Below, piece after piece: positions 15,953 to 21,196 of a stretch of DNA of 21,196 nucleotides. Where the stretch lies: contig CAKZHN010000390.1 of the NCBI GenBank assembly GCA_936924235.1, positions 1 to 21,196 on the forward strand. Direction: 5' to 3'. The position numbers and the translations under genes were made by a program. The notes beneath the pieces were generated by a model. That model saw nothing but the letters and a program-made list of their open reading frames with translations. It did not search any database and was not told the DNA's origin. This stretch comes from an uncultured Rhodoplanes sp. (lineage in GTDB: Bacteria; Pseudomonadota; Alphaproteobacteria; Rhizobiales; Xanthobacteraceae). Position 1 is the first letter of the stretch. Every line of letters begins with the position of its first letter.

Positions 15953-16228
15953 ATGCGCTTTGACCCCACCACCATGTTCTTCGTCGTTCTGTTGATCGGC
16001 GCCCTGATCGGCGCGCTGTTCGACCGCTTCGCCGGCCGCGGCTGGTTCGCCCGGAAGGTGACCGGCAGCGGGAATGCGCTCCTGACCAGCGCGCTCGTCG
16101 GCGTCGCCGGCTCGTTCATCGGCTATCACCTGGCGATCATGCTGCGGCTCGGCACCGGCGTGCCGCAGCTGGTCGCCGCCGCCGTCGGTGCGCTGGTCGT
16201 GCTGTTCCTGTGGCGGGCAATTCGCTAG
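15953..16228 (+). CDS. GlsB/YeaQ/YmgE-family small membrane protein
   Basis: A 91-residue inner-membrane protein with three hydrophobic helices: FFVVLLIGALIGALFDRF, then ALLTSALVGVAGSFIGYHLA, and LVAAAVGALVVLFLWRAI. The GALIG and GVAGSFIG repeats, with a short polar loop (GRGWFARKVTGSGN) between the first two helices, are typical of the transglycosylase-associated stress-response family. The role is unclear, but members are often induced by stress. The ATG at 15953 is used. A terminator-like hairpin follows. Confidence 0.85.
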   Translation: MRFDPTTMFFVVLLIGALIGALFDRFAGRGWFARKVTGSGNALLTSALVGVAGSFIGYHLAIMLRLGTGVPQLVAAAVGALVVLFLWRAIR

Positions 16229-16242
16229 CGCAAACGCCGAGA

Positions 16243-16270
16243 GCGACGGCCGCCTCGCGGCAGCCGTCGC
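16243..16270 (+). terminator. Hairpin after the GlsB-type gene
   Basis: A perfect 8-bp stem, GCGACGGC (16243-16250) and GCCGTCGC (16263-16270), with a 12-base loop and ATTGTTT after it, lies 15 bases past the stop. It is a likely intrinsic terminator with a short T-rich tail. Confidence 0.6.
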
Positions 16271-16308
16271 ATTGTTTCAGGCGAGAACTGAGCGATCGCT
16301 AAAAGCGA

Positions 16309-16719
16309 TCAGCGGGCCGGAGCCTGCTCCTGCTCGGCGGCCGGAGCCTGTTCCTGCTGCTGCTCGGCGGCAGGCGCCGGAGCCGGGTCCTTCTTCTGCA
16401 TCTTCTTGTTGTCGCGGCCGCGCGGCTCTTTCTTCGCCATCGCGTCCTTGGCCTGCACGTCCTTGGCCGGAGCAGACGCAGCCTGCGGCGCGTTGACGAC
16501 CGCGCCGTTGCGCGCGCCGAACACGCGGTCCGCGCACACATTGTTGTTCGCCTGGCAGGTCTGGATGCAGGTGTCCTGCATCTGTGCGGTCTGCTTGGAA
16601 CCGCAGGTGTCCATGCAGGTCTGGTAGCCCTTGAGACAGACCTCCTGGCTCGACGCCACGGAGATGCTCAACGTCAGAATGGCCGCTGCTGCGGCCGGCA
16701 GAATCGCGAACGCCTTCAT
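16309..16719 (-). CDS. Secreted cysteine-hairpin protein with Pro/Ala/Gln tail
   Basis: A 136-residue exported protein. Signal peptide MKAFAILPAAAAAILTLSIS (cut after ASS) is followed by a compact six-cysteine region of mirrored spacing: C-x6-C-x3-C, 11 residues, C-x3-C-x6-C. This predicts two antiparallel helices joined by three disulfides, formally like eukaryotic twin-CX3C proteins though probably unrelated. After it come a linker (residues 65-100), a charged KKEPRGRDNKKMQKKDP stretch and a repetitive AEQQQEQAPAAEQEQAPAR tail. GAGG lies upstream of the ATG at 16719. Function unknown; the tail may contact cell envelope polymers. Confidence 0.8.
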   Translation of the reverse strand: MKAFAILPAAAAAILTLSISVASSQEVCLKGYQTCMDTCGSKQTAQMQDTCIQTCQANNNVCADRVFGARNGAVVNAPQAASAPAKDVQAKDAMAKKEPRGRDNKKMQKKDPAPAPAAEQQQEQAPAAEQEQAPAR

Positions 16720-16872
16720 AACCTAACCCTCGCCTAGCCTCCTCAAAGCGCCGCATCTGATGACAGTGGCTGAAAAATAGAATTCAGCGGGCGCGAATGC
16801 ACCCGCTTCCTCCGCGCATGGTTAAATCGCCAAGGCGCTGAAAACGAAGAGAAATTACAGGAACGCTGCGTC

Positions 16873-17280
16873 TCAGATCGTCTTGCACTCTTGGGACATG
16901 TTGGCCATGCCGCCCGCGCTTTTGACCTTGAACGCATGCACCTTCCGGCTGGTCTGGCCCTTGGCCGCCGGCCCGAGCACCAGCGTGGTCTGTCCTTGGG
17001 ACGGGCCTTTTGCGCCCAGCACGTAGACATTGACCGTGCACCTGATCCGCATGTCGCAGGAGTTCTCCAGCACGACCTCGAAGACGGGTTGATTGCCAGC
17101 CTGCTTGAAGGCTGTCTGGTTGGTCACGCATTTCGGCTCTTCTTTCTTCTCGACCTTTTGCTCGGCCTGCTCGGCCGGCGGCTTCTGACCGTCGGGAATT
17201 TCCGGCGTGACGGCAAAAGCCGACGAACTGGCGAGAATCAATGCGAGCCCGGCAATGGACAACGACGAACGAAGCGACAC
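16873..17280 (-). CDS. Exported protein of unknown function, four cysteines
   Basis: A 135-residue protein from the GTG at 17280, which has GGAG 8 to 9 bases before it and gives a clean signal peptide (VSLRSSLSIAGLALILASSSAFA). An in-frame TTG at 17298 would add six residues and is less likely. The mature part begins with a low-complexity acidic/Lys linker (PPAEQAEQKVEKKEEPK), then a beta-rich domain with Cys in PKCVTN, NSCDMRIRCTVNVYVLGAKG and SQECKTI. Two disulfides are likely. I associate the type with Bradyrhizobium-like genomes; no role is known. It is on the same strand as the cysteine-hairpin gene, 153 bases upstream of it. Confidence 0.78.
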   Translation of the reverse strand: MSLRSSLSIAGLALILASSSAFAVTPEIPDGQKPPAEQAEQKVEKKEEPKCVTNQTAFKQAGNQPVFEVVLENSCDMRIRCTVNVYVLGAKGPSQGQTTLVLGPAAKGQTSRKVHAFKVKSAGGMANMSQECKTI

Positions 17281-17358
17281 GGCTGAAATCTCCGACAAGG
17301 CATCCGTTGGCCTTTAGTCGGACCGGCGCCGCTTTCGGTTCATCGCCTTGGGCCGGCC

Positions 17359-18066
17359 TCAACCGTCGAGCTCCTTGTAGGCGCGGAAGATGCCCCATTC
17401 GTTGAACGGGATGCGCCGCTCCGATTGCAGGTAGGCCGCGATGCGCGGCCGCTCGGCGACGTGGTCGTGCAGCGCGACGAGCCGGGGGACCTGCTTCTCG
17501 AACCGCTTCATGCGCTTGGGAAACGCGTAGCGCAGCCCCGCCACGATCTGGAACAGGCTCAGGTCGACGTAGCTGACCTTGCGGCCGAACACGTAAGGCC
17601 CACGGCTCTTCTCCAGCACCTCCTCGAAATAGCCGAGATACTTCGGCACCCGGTGGCGCCAGAACTCCTGGGTGTAGCGTTTCGCCGCCGGCTTCTGGTC
17701 CTCGTAGTAGAGCTGGCTCGAGATCGGATGATGGGTGTCGTGGATCTCCTTCACGAGATCGGTGATGGTGAGCTGAAGCTGATGCGCCCACAGCCGGTCG
17801 GCCTCGCTGCGCGGCACCAGGCGGAGCTTGGGCCCGAGATACTGCAGGATCAGCGCGACCTGGGCGATGACGAGCTTGCCGGCCTTCAGAATCGGCGGCG
17901 CGTAGGGCCGCCGGGCGCCGCTGTCCATCAGCTTCATCATCGCGCCGGTGCCGTAGCCGCGCCGCCGCGCCACGTCGATATAGCTCGCCCCCGCCTCCTC
18001 CAGCGCAAGACGGACGAACTCACCGCGGCCTTGGATTTCCGGCCAGTAGTAAAGCTCGTAGCGCAT
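17359..18066 (-). CDS. Glutathione S-transferase family protein
   Basis: A 235-residue cytosolic protein starting MRYELYYWPEIQGRGEFVRLAL at 18066, with GGAGG well placed upstream. The N-terminal thioredoxin-like half (about 1-82) has the early Tyr residues expected for glutathione activation and APPILKAGKLVIAQVALILQYLG as the substrate-binding cis-Pro/Ser-like region, though the usual Glu-Ser pair is read here as Ala-Gln. The C-terminal helical half (about 90-225) includes GRKVSYVDLSLFQIVAGLRYAFP, matching the GST N-capping motif (SYVDLSLF), and RPRIAAYLQSERRIPFNEWGIF. It is likely a detoxifying or isomerising transferase of the Pi/Sigma-like type. The open frame continues upstream of this ATG without any coding likeness, so only this part is real. 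Confidence 0.9.
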   Translation of the reverse strand: MRYELYYWPEIQGRGEFVRLALEEAGASYIDVARRRGYGTGAMMKLMDSGARRPYAPPILKAGKLVIAQVALILQYLGPKLRLVPRSEADRLWAHQLQLTITDLVKEIHDTHHPISSQLYYEDQKPAAKRYTQEFWRHRVPKYLGYFEEVLEKSRGPYVFGRKVSYVDLSLFQIVAGLRYAFPKRMKRFEKQVPRLVALHDHVAERPRIAAYLQSERRIPFNEWGIFRAYKELDG

Positions 18067-18090
18067 CACAGCCTCCGCATCCCCAAACCC

Positions 18091-18163
18091 ATAAGCGCGG
18101 TCACGCGCCGCGTCTTCGACGCGCCATAAGCGCGGTACGCGCGTCTTCGACGCGCTATGGGCG
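18091..18163. repeat. Tandem hairpin repeat related to the 4776-4908 element
   Basis: Two head-to-tail copies with period 35 start at ATAAGCGCGGT (18091 and 18126). Each contains a GACGCGC-type hairpin around GTCTTCGAC, the first with a one-base change. Bases 18136-18163 are identical to 4806-4833. The outer GTCATTCCGGGGC arms of the first element are missing here. Confidence 0.75.
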
Positions 18164-18227
18164 AGCTTATCGCGCCGGGACCGGACACAGAAACGCTGAA
18201 ACGTCGGGATGTTCCGAATATACGGCT

Positions 18228-18509
18228 TTAGCGCCCGCCTTGGTCCGCATCCGTCCCGACGAATTCGGCGCCGATCTCGTTGCCGCGCCGCCATTTGACC
18301 CGGCAGCGGCGGCCCGGCGACGCGTTTCGCTTCATCAGCAGGCTGAACAGCGTGGCCACGTCGAAGGGCGCCTTGACCTGGATGCGGATGCCACCGCTCG
18401 ACAGATCGATCAGCCGGCATTCGCGGACCGAGAACCCGTCGTCGAAACGGATCCAGACCTTGCTGCCGATGGGCGTGCGTGCCGTCTTCCTGAGATCCCT
18501 GCTGCTCAT
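18228..18509 (-). CDS. PilZ-domain protein (cyclic di-GMP receptor)
   Basis: A 93-residue single-domain PilZ protein. Both cyclic di-GMP motifs are intact: RKTAR (RxxxR) near the N-terminus and DLSSGG (DxSxxG) after the first strands, followed by IRIQV and a second half ending CRVKWRRGNEIGAEFVG. Such stand-alone PilZ proteins sense c-di-GMP and alter motility, polysaccharide production or other partners. The ATG at 18509 is used; an in-frame TTG at 18527 is possible. No motility or diguanylate cyclase gene is next to it, so its output is unknown. Confidence 0.87.
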   Translation of the reverse strand: MSSRDLRKTARTPIGSKVWIRFDDGFSVRECRLIDLSSGGIRIQVKAPFDVATLFSLLMKRNASPGRRCRVKWRRGNEIGAEFVGTDADQGGR

Positions 18510-18855
18510 GGCGAACTCGGGTGACAAATTGGCGCGGCGTCTTCTGTCGCTGCTCTCTCGTGTTGCGCCGGCTCAAGCTTCGTGGCCGGACGGGTTGCGT
18601 AGGGTGTTTCTGTAATGGGTAAAACTTGAGGGAAATTGCGCTCATTCCCCCAATTCCCGGACCAGCCGTGAGGTTTTGCTTAACCATGGAAGTCGCGCCG
18701 CGCCTGGGATCGCGGGGACGTGATGCGCGCGCTGCGCGGGACGCCCATGCGCGCGCCAAGGCAGTTCCTCCACATTGCGGCTGCCGGTTGCAGCGGCTGC
18801 GTGGTAACCATCGGTCCAACCAAGAACCGAAACGCCCAATCCTTTCCCACGGATC
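18510..18855. other. Intergenic region between divergent PilZ and permease genes
   Basis: About 346 bases with no convincing gene, tRNA or terminator. Short open frames here lack ribosome sites and recognisable products. It should hold promoters for both divergent genes, but no clear -35/-10 pair stands out. Confidence 0.5.
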
Positions 18856-19797
18856 GTGACCACCACACCGAGCCGCGCCGACCCGCCTGCGCCGACGCCA
18901 CCCGAGCGCAAGGAGCACATCCCGCTCGCGATCTTTCTCATGATCAGCGCGGGCGCGATCTTTTCGTTTTCCAGCGCCGCATCGAAGTACCTCGCGCAGA
19001 CCTACCCGGTCGGCGAGGTGCTGTTCAGCCGCGTGCTGGTGTCTTTCCTGGTGTTCTCGGCCTTCGCGCTGCCGACCACCGGCATTTCGGTGTTCCACAC
19101 CCGCAGGCCGCTCGCGCATGTAATGCGCTCGATGTCGCAGTTCACCTCGCAGACGCTGCTGCTGATCGCCTTCACGATGATGCCGCTCGCCAGCGCTACC
19201 GCGATCAACTTCTCGGCGCCGCTGTTTGCCACCCTGGCCTCTCTGATCTTCCTCAAGGAGCCGGTCGGCCCGGTGCGCTGGGCGGTGCTGCTGATCGGCT
19301 TCGTCGGTGTGCTGATCGTCACCAATCCGGGCGCCGATACGTTCCAGATGGGCGCGCTGTACGCACTCGGCAACGCTGTGCTGTTCGGCACCGTGACCGC
19401 AGGCGTCCGTGGCATGACCAAGACCGAGTCGGCCAAGACGCTGACCGTGTACCAGTTGCTGTGGCTCACCGTGTTCTACGGCCTGACGCTGCCGTTCGCC
19501 TACACGACGCCGGCCTGGAGCGACATGCCGCTGATCGTCGCCAACGGTCTCTCCAACATGCTGGGCCAGTACTGGTGGACGCGCGCGATCCATCTCGCGC
19601 CGACCTCGGCGATCACGCCGTTCCAGTATCTGTCGCTGCTGTGGGCGATGATGTTCGGCTACGCCTGGTGGGGCGACGAGCCGACCATCGGCCTCCTGAT
19701 CGGCTCGGCGATCGTCGTCGGCTCCGGCCTGTTCCTGATCTGGCACGAATCGCGGAAGCGGAGACAGCCGCCACCGCCGGCGGAGCTCCCCGAATAA
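18856..19797 (+). CDS. DMT-superfamily permease (EamA family)
   Basis: A 313-residue inner-membrane protein with about ten hydrophobic helices in two repeated halves, as in EamA transporters. The first half includes LMISAGAIFSFSSAASKYLA and LIAFTMMPLASATAINFSAP (the conserved EamA segment), then FLKEPVGPVRWAVLLIGFVGVLIV. The second half includes GQYWWTRAIHLAPTSAITPF and WGDEPTIGLLIGSAIVVGSG. The N-terminus is a proline-rich cytoplasmic stretch and the C-terminus is basic then Pro-rich. The start is a GTG at 18856 with no strong ribosome site, so it could be slightly misplaced. It probably exports or imports small metabolites; substrate unknown. Confidence 0.92.
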   Translation: MTTTPSRADPPAPTPPERKEHIPLAIFLMISAGAIFSFSSAASKYLAQTYPVGEVLFSRVLVSFLVFSAFALPTTGISVFHTRRPLAHVMRSMSQFTSQTLLLIAFTMMPLASATAINFSAPLFATLASLIFLKEPVGPVRWAVLLIGFVGVLIVTNPGADTFQMGALYALGNAVLFGTVTAGVRGMTKTESAKTLTVYQLLWLTVFYGLTLPFAYTTPAWSDMPLIVANGLSNMLGQYWWTRAIHLAPTSAITPFQYLSLLWAMMFGYAWWGDEPTIGLLIGSAIVVGSGLFLIWHESRKRRQPPPPAELPE

Positions 19798-19817
19798 AAA
19801 GCCTGACCGGAAAAGAT

Positions 19818-19842
19818 ATGGCCGGGTGTGGTGCCCGGCCAT
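19818..19842. terminator. Hairpin between convergent permease and lectin fragment genes
   Basis: A perfect 9-bp stem, ATGGCCGGG (19818-19826) and CCCGGCCAT (19834-19842), with a 7-base loop lies 20 bases past the permease stop. There is no T-run, so it is a moderate terminator candidate. Part of it is homologous to sequence downstream of the lectin gene. Confidence 0.45.
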
Positions 19843-19880
19843 GTCCGCTGTTTGCGATGTCGTTCGTCGTCTCAATCGGT

Positions 19881-20144
19881 TCACCGTGGCGTTCGTCGCA
19901 TCCTCATATCGTTCTGCGAACAGCCGCCGTACGGACAGCGCGACGGATCCGTGAAATCGCACGGCTTCGCCGTGGCTTCGTCGTGCGATCCCTGCCGGGT
20001 GCTGCGATGAGCAGCATGACTGGCGCTGCCGGTCGTGCAATGGCTGTTGACGCCTGCATCGACGACGGGCTCGCCGTCCTGGTGCGCCTGCACCGGGACA
20101 GCGAGGCCGGCCGCGACGACGACCGCCGCGGCCATGGTCCGCAT
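19881..20144 (-). CDS. Truncated paralog of the lectin-like protein (probably decaying)
   Basis: An 87-residue frame from the ATG at 20144 with its own signal peptide (MRTMAAAVVVAAGLAVPVQA). Its last third aligns in frame with the C-terminal part of the adjacent lectin-like protein: DPSRCPYGGCSQNDMR here versus HPSRGPDGGCSQNDLK there, over about 31 codons without gaps. The middle of the domain (about 110 residues) is missing. After GGCSQND the sequence has lost 19 bases relative to the paralog, so the end is frameshifted to MRRTPR and the terminal YCFAVN is gone. It may be a pseudogene, or a short secreted peptide derived from one. No ribosome site is obvious. It begins 24 bases after the intact gene's stop. 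Confidence 0.5.
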   Translation of the reverse strand: MRTMAAAVVVAAGLAVPVQAHQDGEPVVDAGVNSHCTTGSASHAAHRSTRQGSHDEATAKPCDFTDPSRCPYGGCSQNDMRMRRTPR

Positions 20145-20168
20145 CAGCGATGTCGTCCGGCGTCTCAA

Positions 20169-20843
20169 TCAGTTCACCGCGAAGCAGTAGAGCAAGCCAT
20201 CGCCACCGGTGCTCTTCAGGTCGTTCTGCGAGCAGCCGCCGTCCGGCCCGCGCGACGGATGCGACGAGTTCCACGACTTCGACGGCGCGTCGTCTTTCAA
20301 TCCCTGCCGGTCGGCATGGCCGAGCATCGCGGAGCCTTTGGTGCTGCTCGTCCAGTTGTTGCAGGTGCGATCCTCACCGGCCGGGAAGGCGCGGCCCTCC
20401 GGCGTCGAGCCGGTCAAGATGTCGTGGCGGTTCGGCGTATCGCCGCGGCCGTTGATGACATCGCCCTTCTCGCTGAGGTTGGTCTGCTTGGTGAGGTTGT
20501 TGGCGTCGCTGTGCAGGTCGTCGACGCTCTTGGCCACCACCGCGCCCTTGGCGTTGGTCCACGGGCCCTTGCCGATGCGGTCGCGGGCGTTCACGGCGTT
20601 GGCGCCCTGGGTGCTCAGATAAGCATGCCAGGTCTTGCCGGTGCTGCCGGCCGACTGTGCGAGCTTGCCACATTGGGCGTCGGCGCCGGCGAGACCGCCG
20701 AGGTCCGCGCCCTTGCCCGGACCTGCGCTGGTCACAAAGAACGTCATGCTGTTGGCCTGCTGCGCCTGCGCCGGCGCCACAAGGCCCGCGGCCATCAGCG
20801 CCACCGAGGCCAGAAGGGTCTTCGCCATCATCGATCGTGTCAT
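20169..20843 (-). CDS. Secreted lectin-like protein (C-type-lectin/endostatin-like fold)
   Basis: A 224-residue exported protein. GGAGGTGGCGA precedes the ATG at 20843. The signal peptide runs to about residue 27 (LVAPAQA). The mature part opens MTFFVTSAGPGKGADLGGLAGADAQCGKLA, the (F)FVTS...G.LGGLAGAD..C pattern seen in DUF1554/endostatin-like domains, followed by KTWHAYLSTQGANAVNARDRIG and GPWTNAKGAVVAKS. It ends DRTCNNWTSSTKGSAMLGHA...GGCSQNDLKSTGGDGLLYCFAVN. Four cysteines (DAQC, DRTC, GGC, LYC) would pair as in C-type-lectin folds. Close relatives are often annotated lectin in Bradyrhizobium-type genomes (from memory). Ligand unknown; carbohydrate binding is inferred. Confidence 0.82.
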   Translation of the reverse strand: MTRSMMAKTLLASVALMAAGLVAPAQAQQANSMTFFVTSAGPGKGADLGGLAGADAQCGKLAQSAGSTGKTWHAYLSTQGANAVNARDRIGKGPWTNAKGAVVAKSVDDLHSDANNLTKQTNLSEKGDVINGRGDTPNRHDILTGSTPEGRAFPAGEDRTCNNWTSSTKGSAMLGHADRQGLKDDAPSKSWNSSHPSRGPDGGCSQNDLKSTGGDGLLYCFAVN

Positions 20844-20893
20844 TCGCCACCTCCACTATTGGCCCGCACTCCGGGCCCGATACCGTAGAAAAC

Positions 20894-20929
20894 ATCCGGC
20901 GGGCCGAAGTCGTCCCTCGCCCGCCGGAT
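20894..20929. terminator. Intrinsic terminator downstream of the amidohydrolase gene
   Basis: A perfect 11-bp stem, ATCCGGCGGGC (20894-20904) and GCCCGCCGGAT (20919-20929), has a 14-base loop. On the minus strand it lies 35 bases after the amidohydrolase stop and is followed by GTTTTC; on the plus strand it is followed by a TTTT run. Confidence 0.75.
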
Positions 20930-20964
20930 TTTTGTGATGTGTCGCTGGCTTACGCGAATGGACC

Positions 20965-21196
20965 TCAGGTCTTGAGAGCCGGGATCAGACGCATGGCGTT
21001 GCCGCTCTCGATCGCCTGCACGTCGCTGGCCGAGAGACCGAGCTTCGACAGATCCTTGTACTGGTCGAGCGCGAAATACGGCCAGTCGGTGCCGTAGGTC
21101 ACCTGCGACACCGGCACGAGCTTGAGCAGCGCCGTCATCGCCGGCGCCGAGGTGGCGTTCGCGGTGTCGTAATGCAGCTTGGCCAGCTCGGCCATG
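20965..21196 (-). CDS. Amidohydrolase-family protein, C-terminal end (cut by window edge)
   Basis: Only the last 76 or so residues are visible; the frame runs off the right edge. The segment LHYDTANATSAPAMTALLKLVPVSQVTYGTDWPYFALDQ matches the end of ACMSD-like amidohydrolases: a strand with YDTA, then (Y/F)GTDxP, where the Asp of GTD is the last metal ligand and general base position of the TIM barrel. It finishes ASDVQAIESGNAMRLIPALKT, the usual (I)xxGNAxRL helix. Such enzymes hydrolyse or decarboxylate small ring compounds with a divalent metal. N-terminal metal-binding residues are outside the window. A strong terminator follows. Confidence 0.85.
   Translation of the reverse strand, partial: MAELAKLHYDTANATSAPAMTALLKLVPVSQVTYGTDWPYFALDQYKDLSKLGLSASDVQAIESGNAMRLIPALKT

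Noticed and set aside
16291..16300. AGCGATCGCT palindrome as a regulatory site
   Set aside because: It is a 10-base palindrome between convergent gene ends with no promoter nearby; such words are common in G+C-rich DNA.
18091..18163. A small CRISPR array
   Set aside because: There are only two units, no unique spacers of 30 bases or so, hairpin-dominated repeats and no cas genes.
17359..20274. A single 971-residue open frame on the minus strand
   Set aside because: Only the last 235 residues (glutathione S-transferase) have protein character. The rest runs antisense through the permease and lectin fragment genes, with low-complexity Arg/His/Gln composition typical of G+C-rich shadow frames.
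18720..20888. A 722-residue plus-strand frame across the permease and lectin loci
   Set aside because: It overlaps the permease in another frame and the lectin on the other strand. No motif or ribosome site supports it.

Overview
The window reads as G+C-rich chromosomal DNA (about two thirds G+C in most rows counted by hand) from an alphaproteobacterium. The likely group is Hyphomicrobiales of the Bradyrhizobium/Xanthobacteraceae type. This is inferred from orphan Bug-type solute receptors, small exported proteins of kinds I associate with that group, a GCG-type secreted peptide, a class I fumarase and intergenic palindromes starting GTCATTCCGGGG. No rRNA, tRNA, CRISPR array, transposase or phage gene was seen.

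Layout. (1) 1-3512, minus strand: a MarR regulator followed by four tandem paralogous alpha/beta hydrolases resembling kynurenine formamidase; the fourth runs off the left edge. The two promoter-proximal copies have no export signal, and the two distal copies carry Tat signals. A flavin-dependent luciferase-like monooxygenase diverges from the regulator across a palindrome-bearing intergenic region. (2) 4776-7273: a long palindromic intergenic repeat, a DUF1203 protein, a TauE/SafE exporter and two small secreted proteins facing each other across a strong hairpin. (3) 7486-10708: an iron-sulfur class I fumarase, then a compositionally distinct trypsin-like protease with three exact-period repeats, and a small secreted protein. 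(4) 10789-15137: three Bug-family receptors without their membrane transporter subunits, a small secreted protein, an orphan barstar-like inhibitor and a GNAT acetyltransferase. (5) 15252-17280: a SET-domain methyltransferase with a histone-H1-like basic tail, a GlsB/YeaQ-type membrane protein, a symmetric cysteine-hairpin secreted protein and another secreted protein. (6) 17359-21196: a glutathione S-transferase, a PilZ protein, a DMT permease, a secreted lectin-like protein with a decayed tandem paralog, and the end of an amidohydrolase.

How the genes may work together. The clearest functional unit is MarR plus four hydrolases with the divergent monooxygenase. It is plausibly an inducible pathway for an ester- or amide-type compound, with hydrolysis both outside and inside the cytoplasmic membrane; the substrate cannot be read from sequence. 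Most of the rest looks like ordinary accessory chromosome: single-gene transcription units, many of them small exported proteins. No complete new defence or mobile system was found. The observations most worth following are the four-copy hydrolase operon, the repeat-protease, the SET protein with a basic tail, the cysteine hairpin protein and the decaying lectin array.
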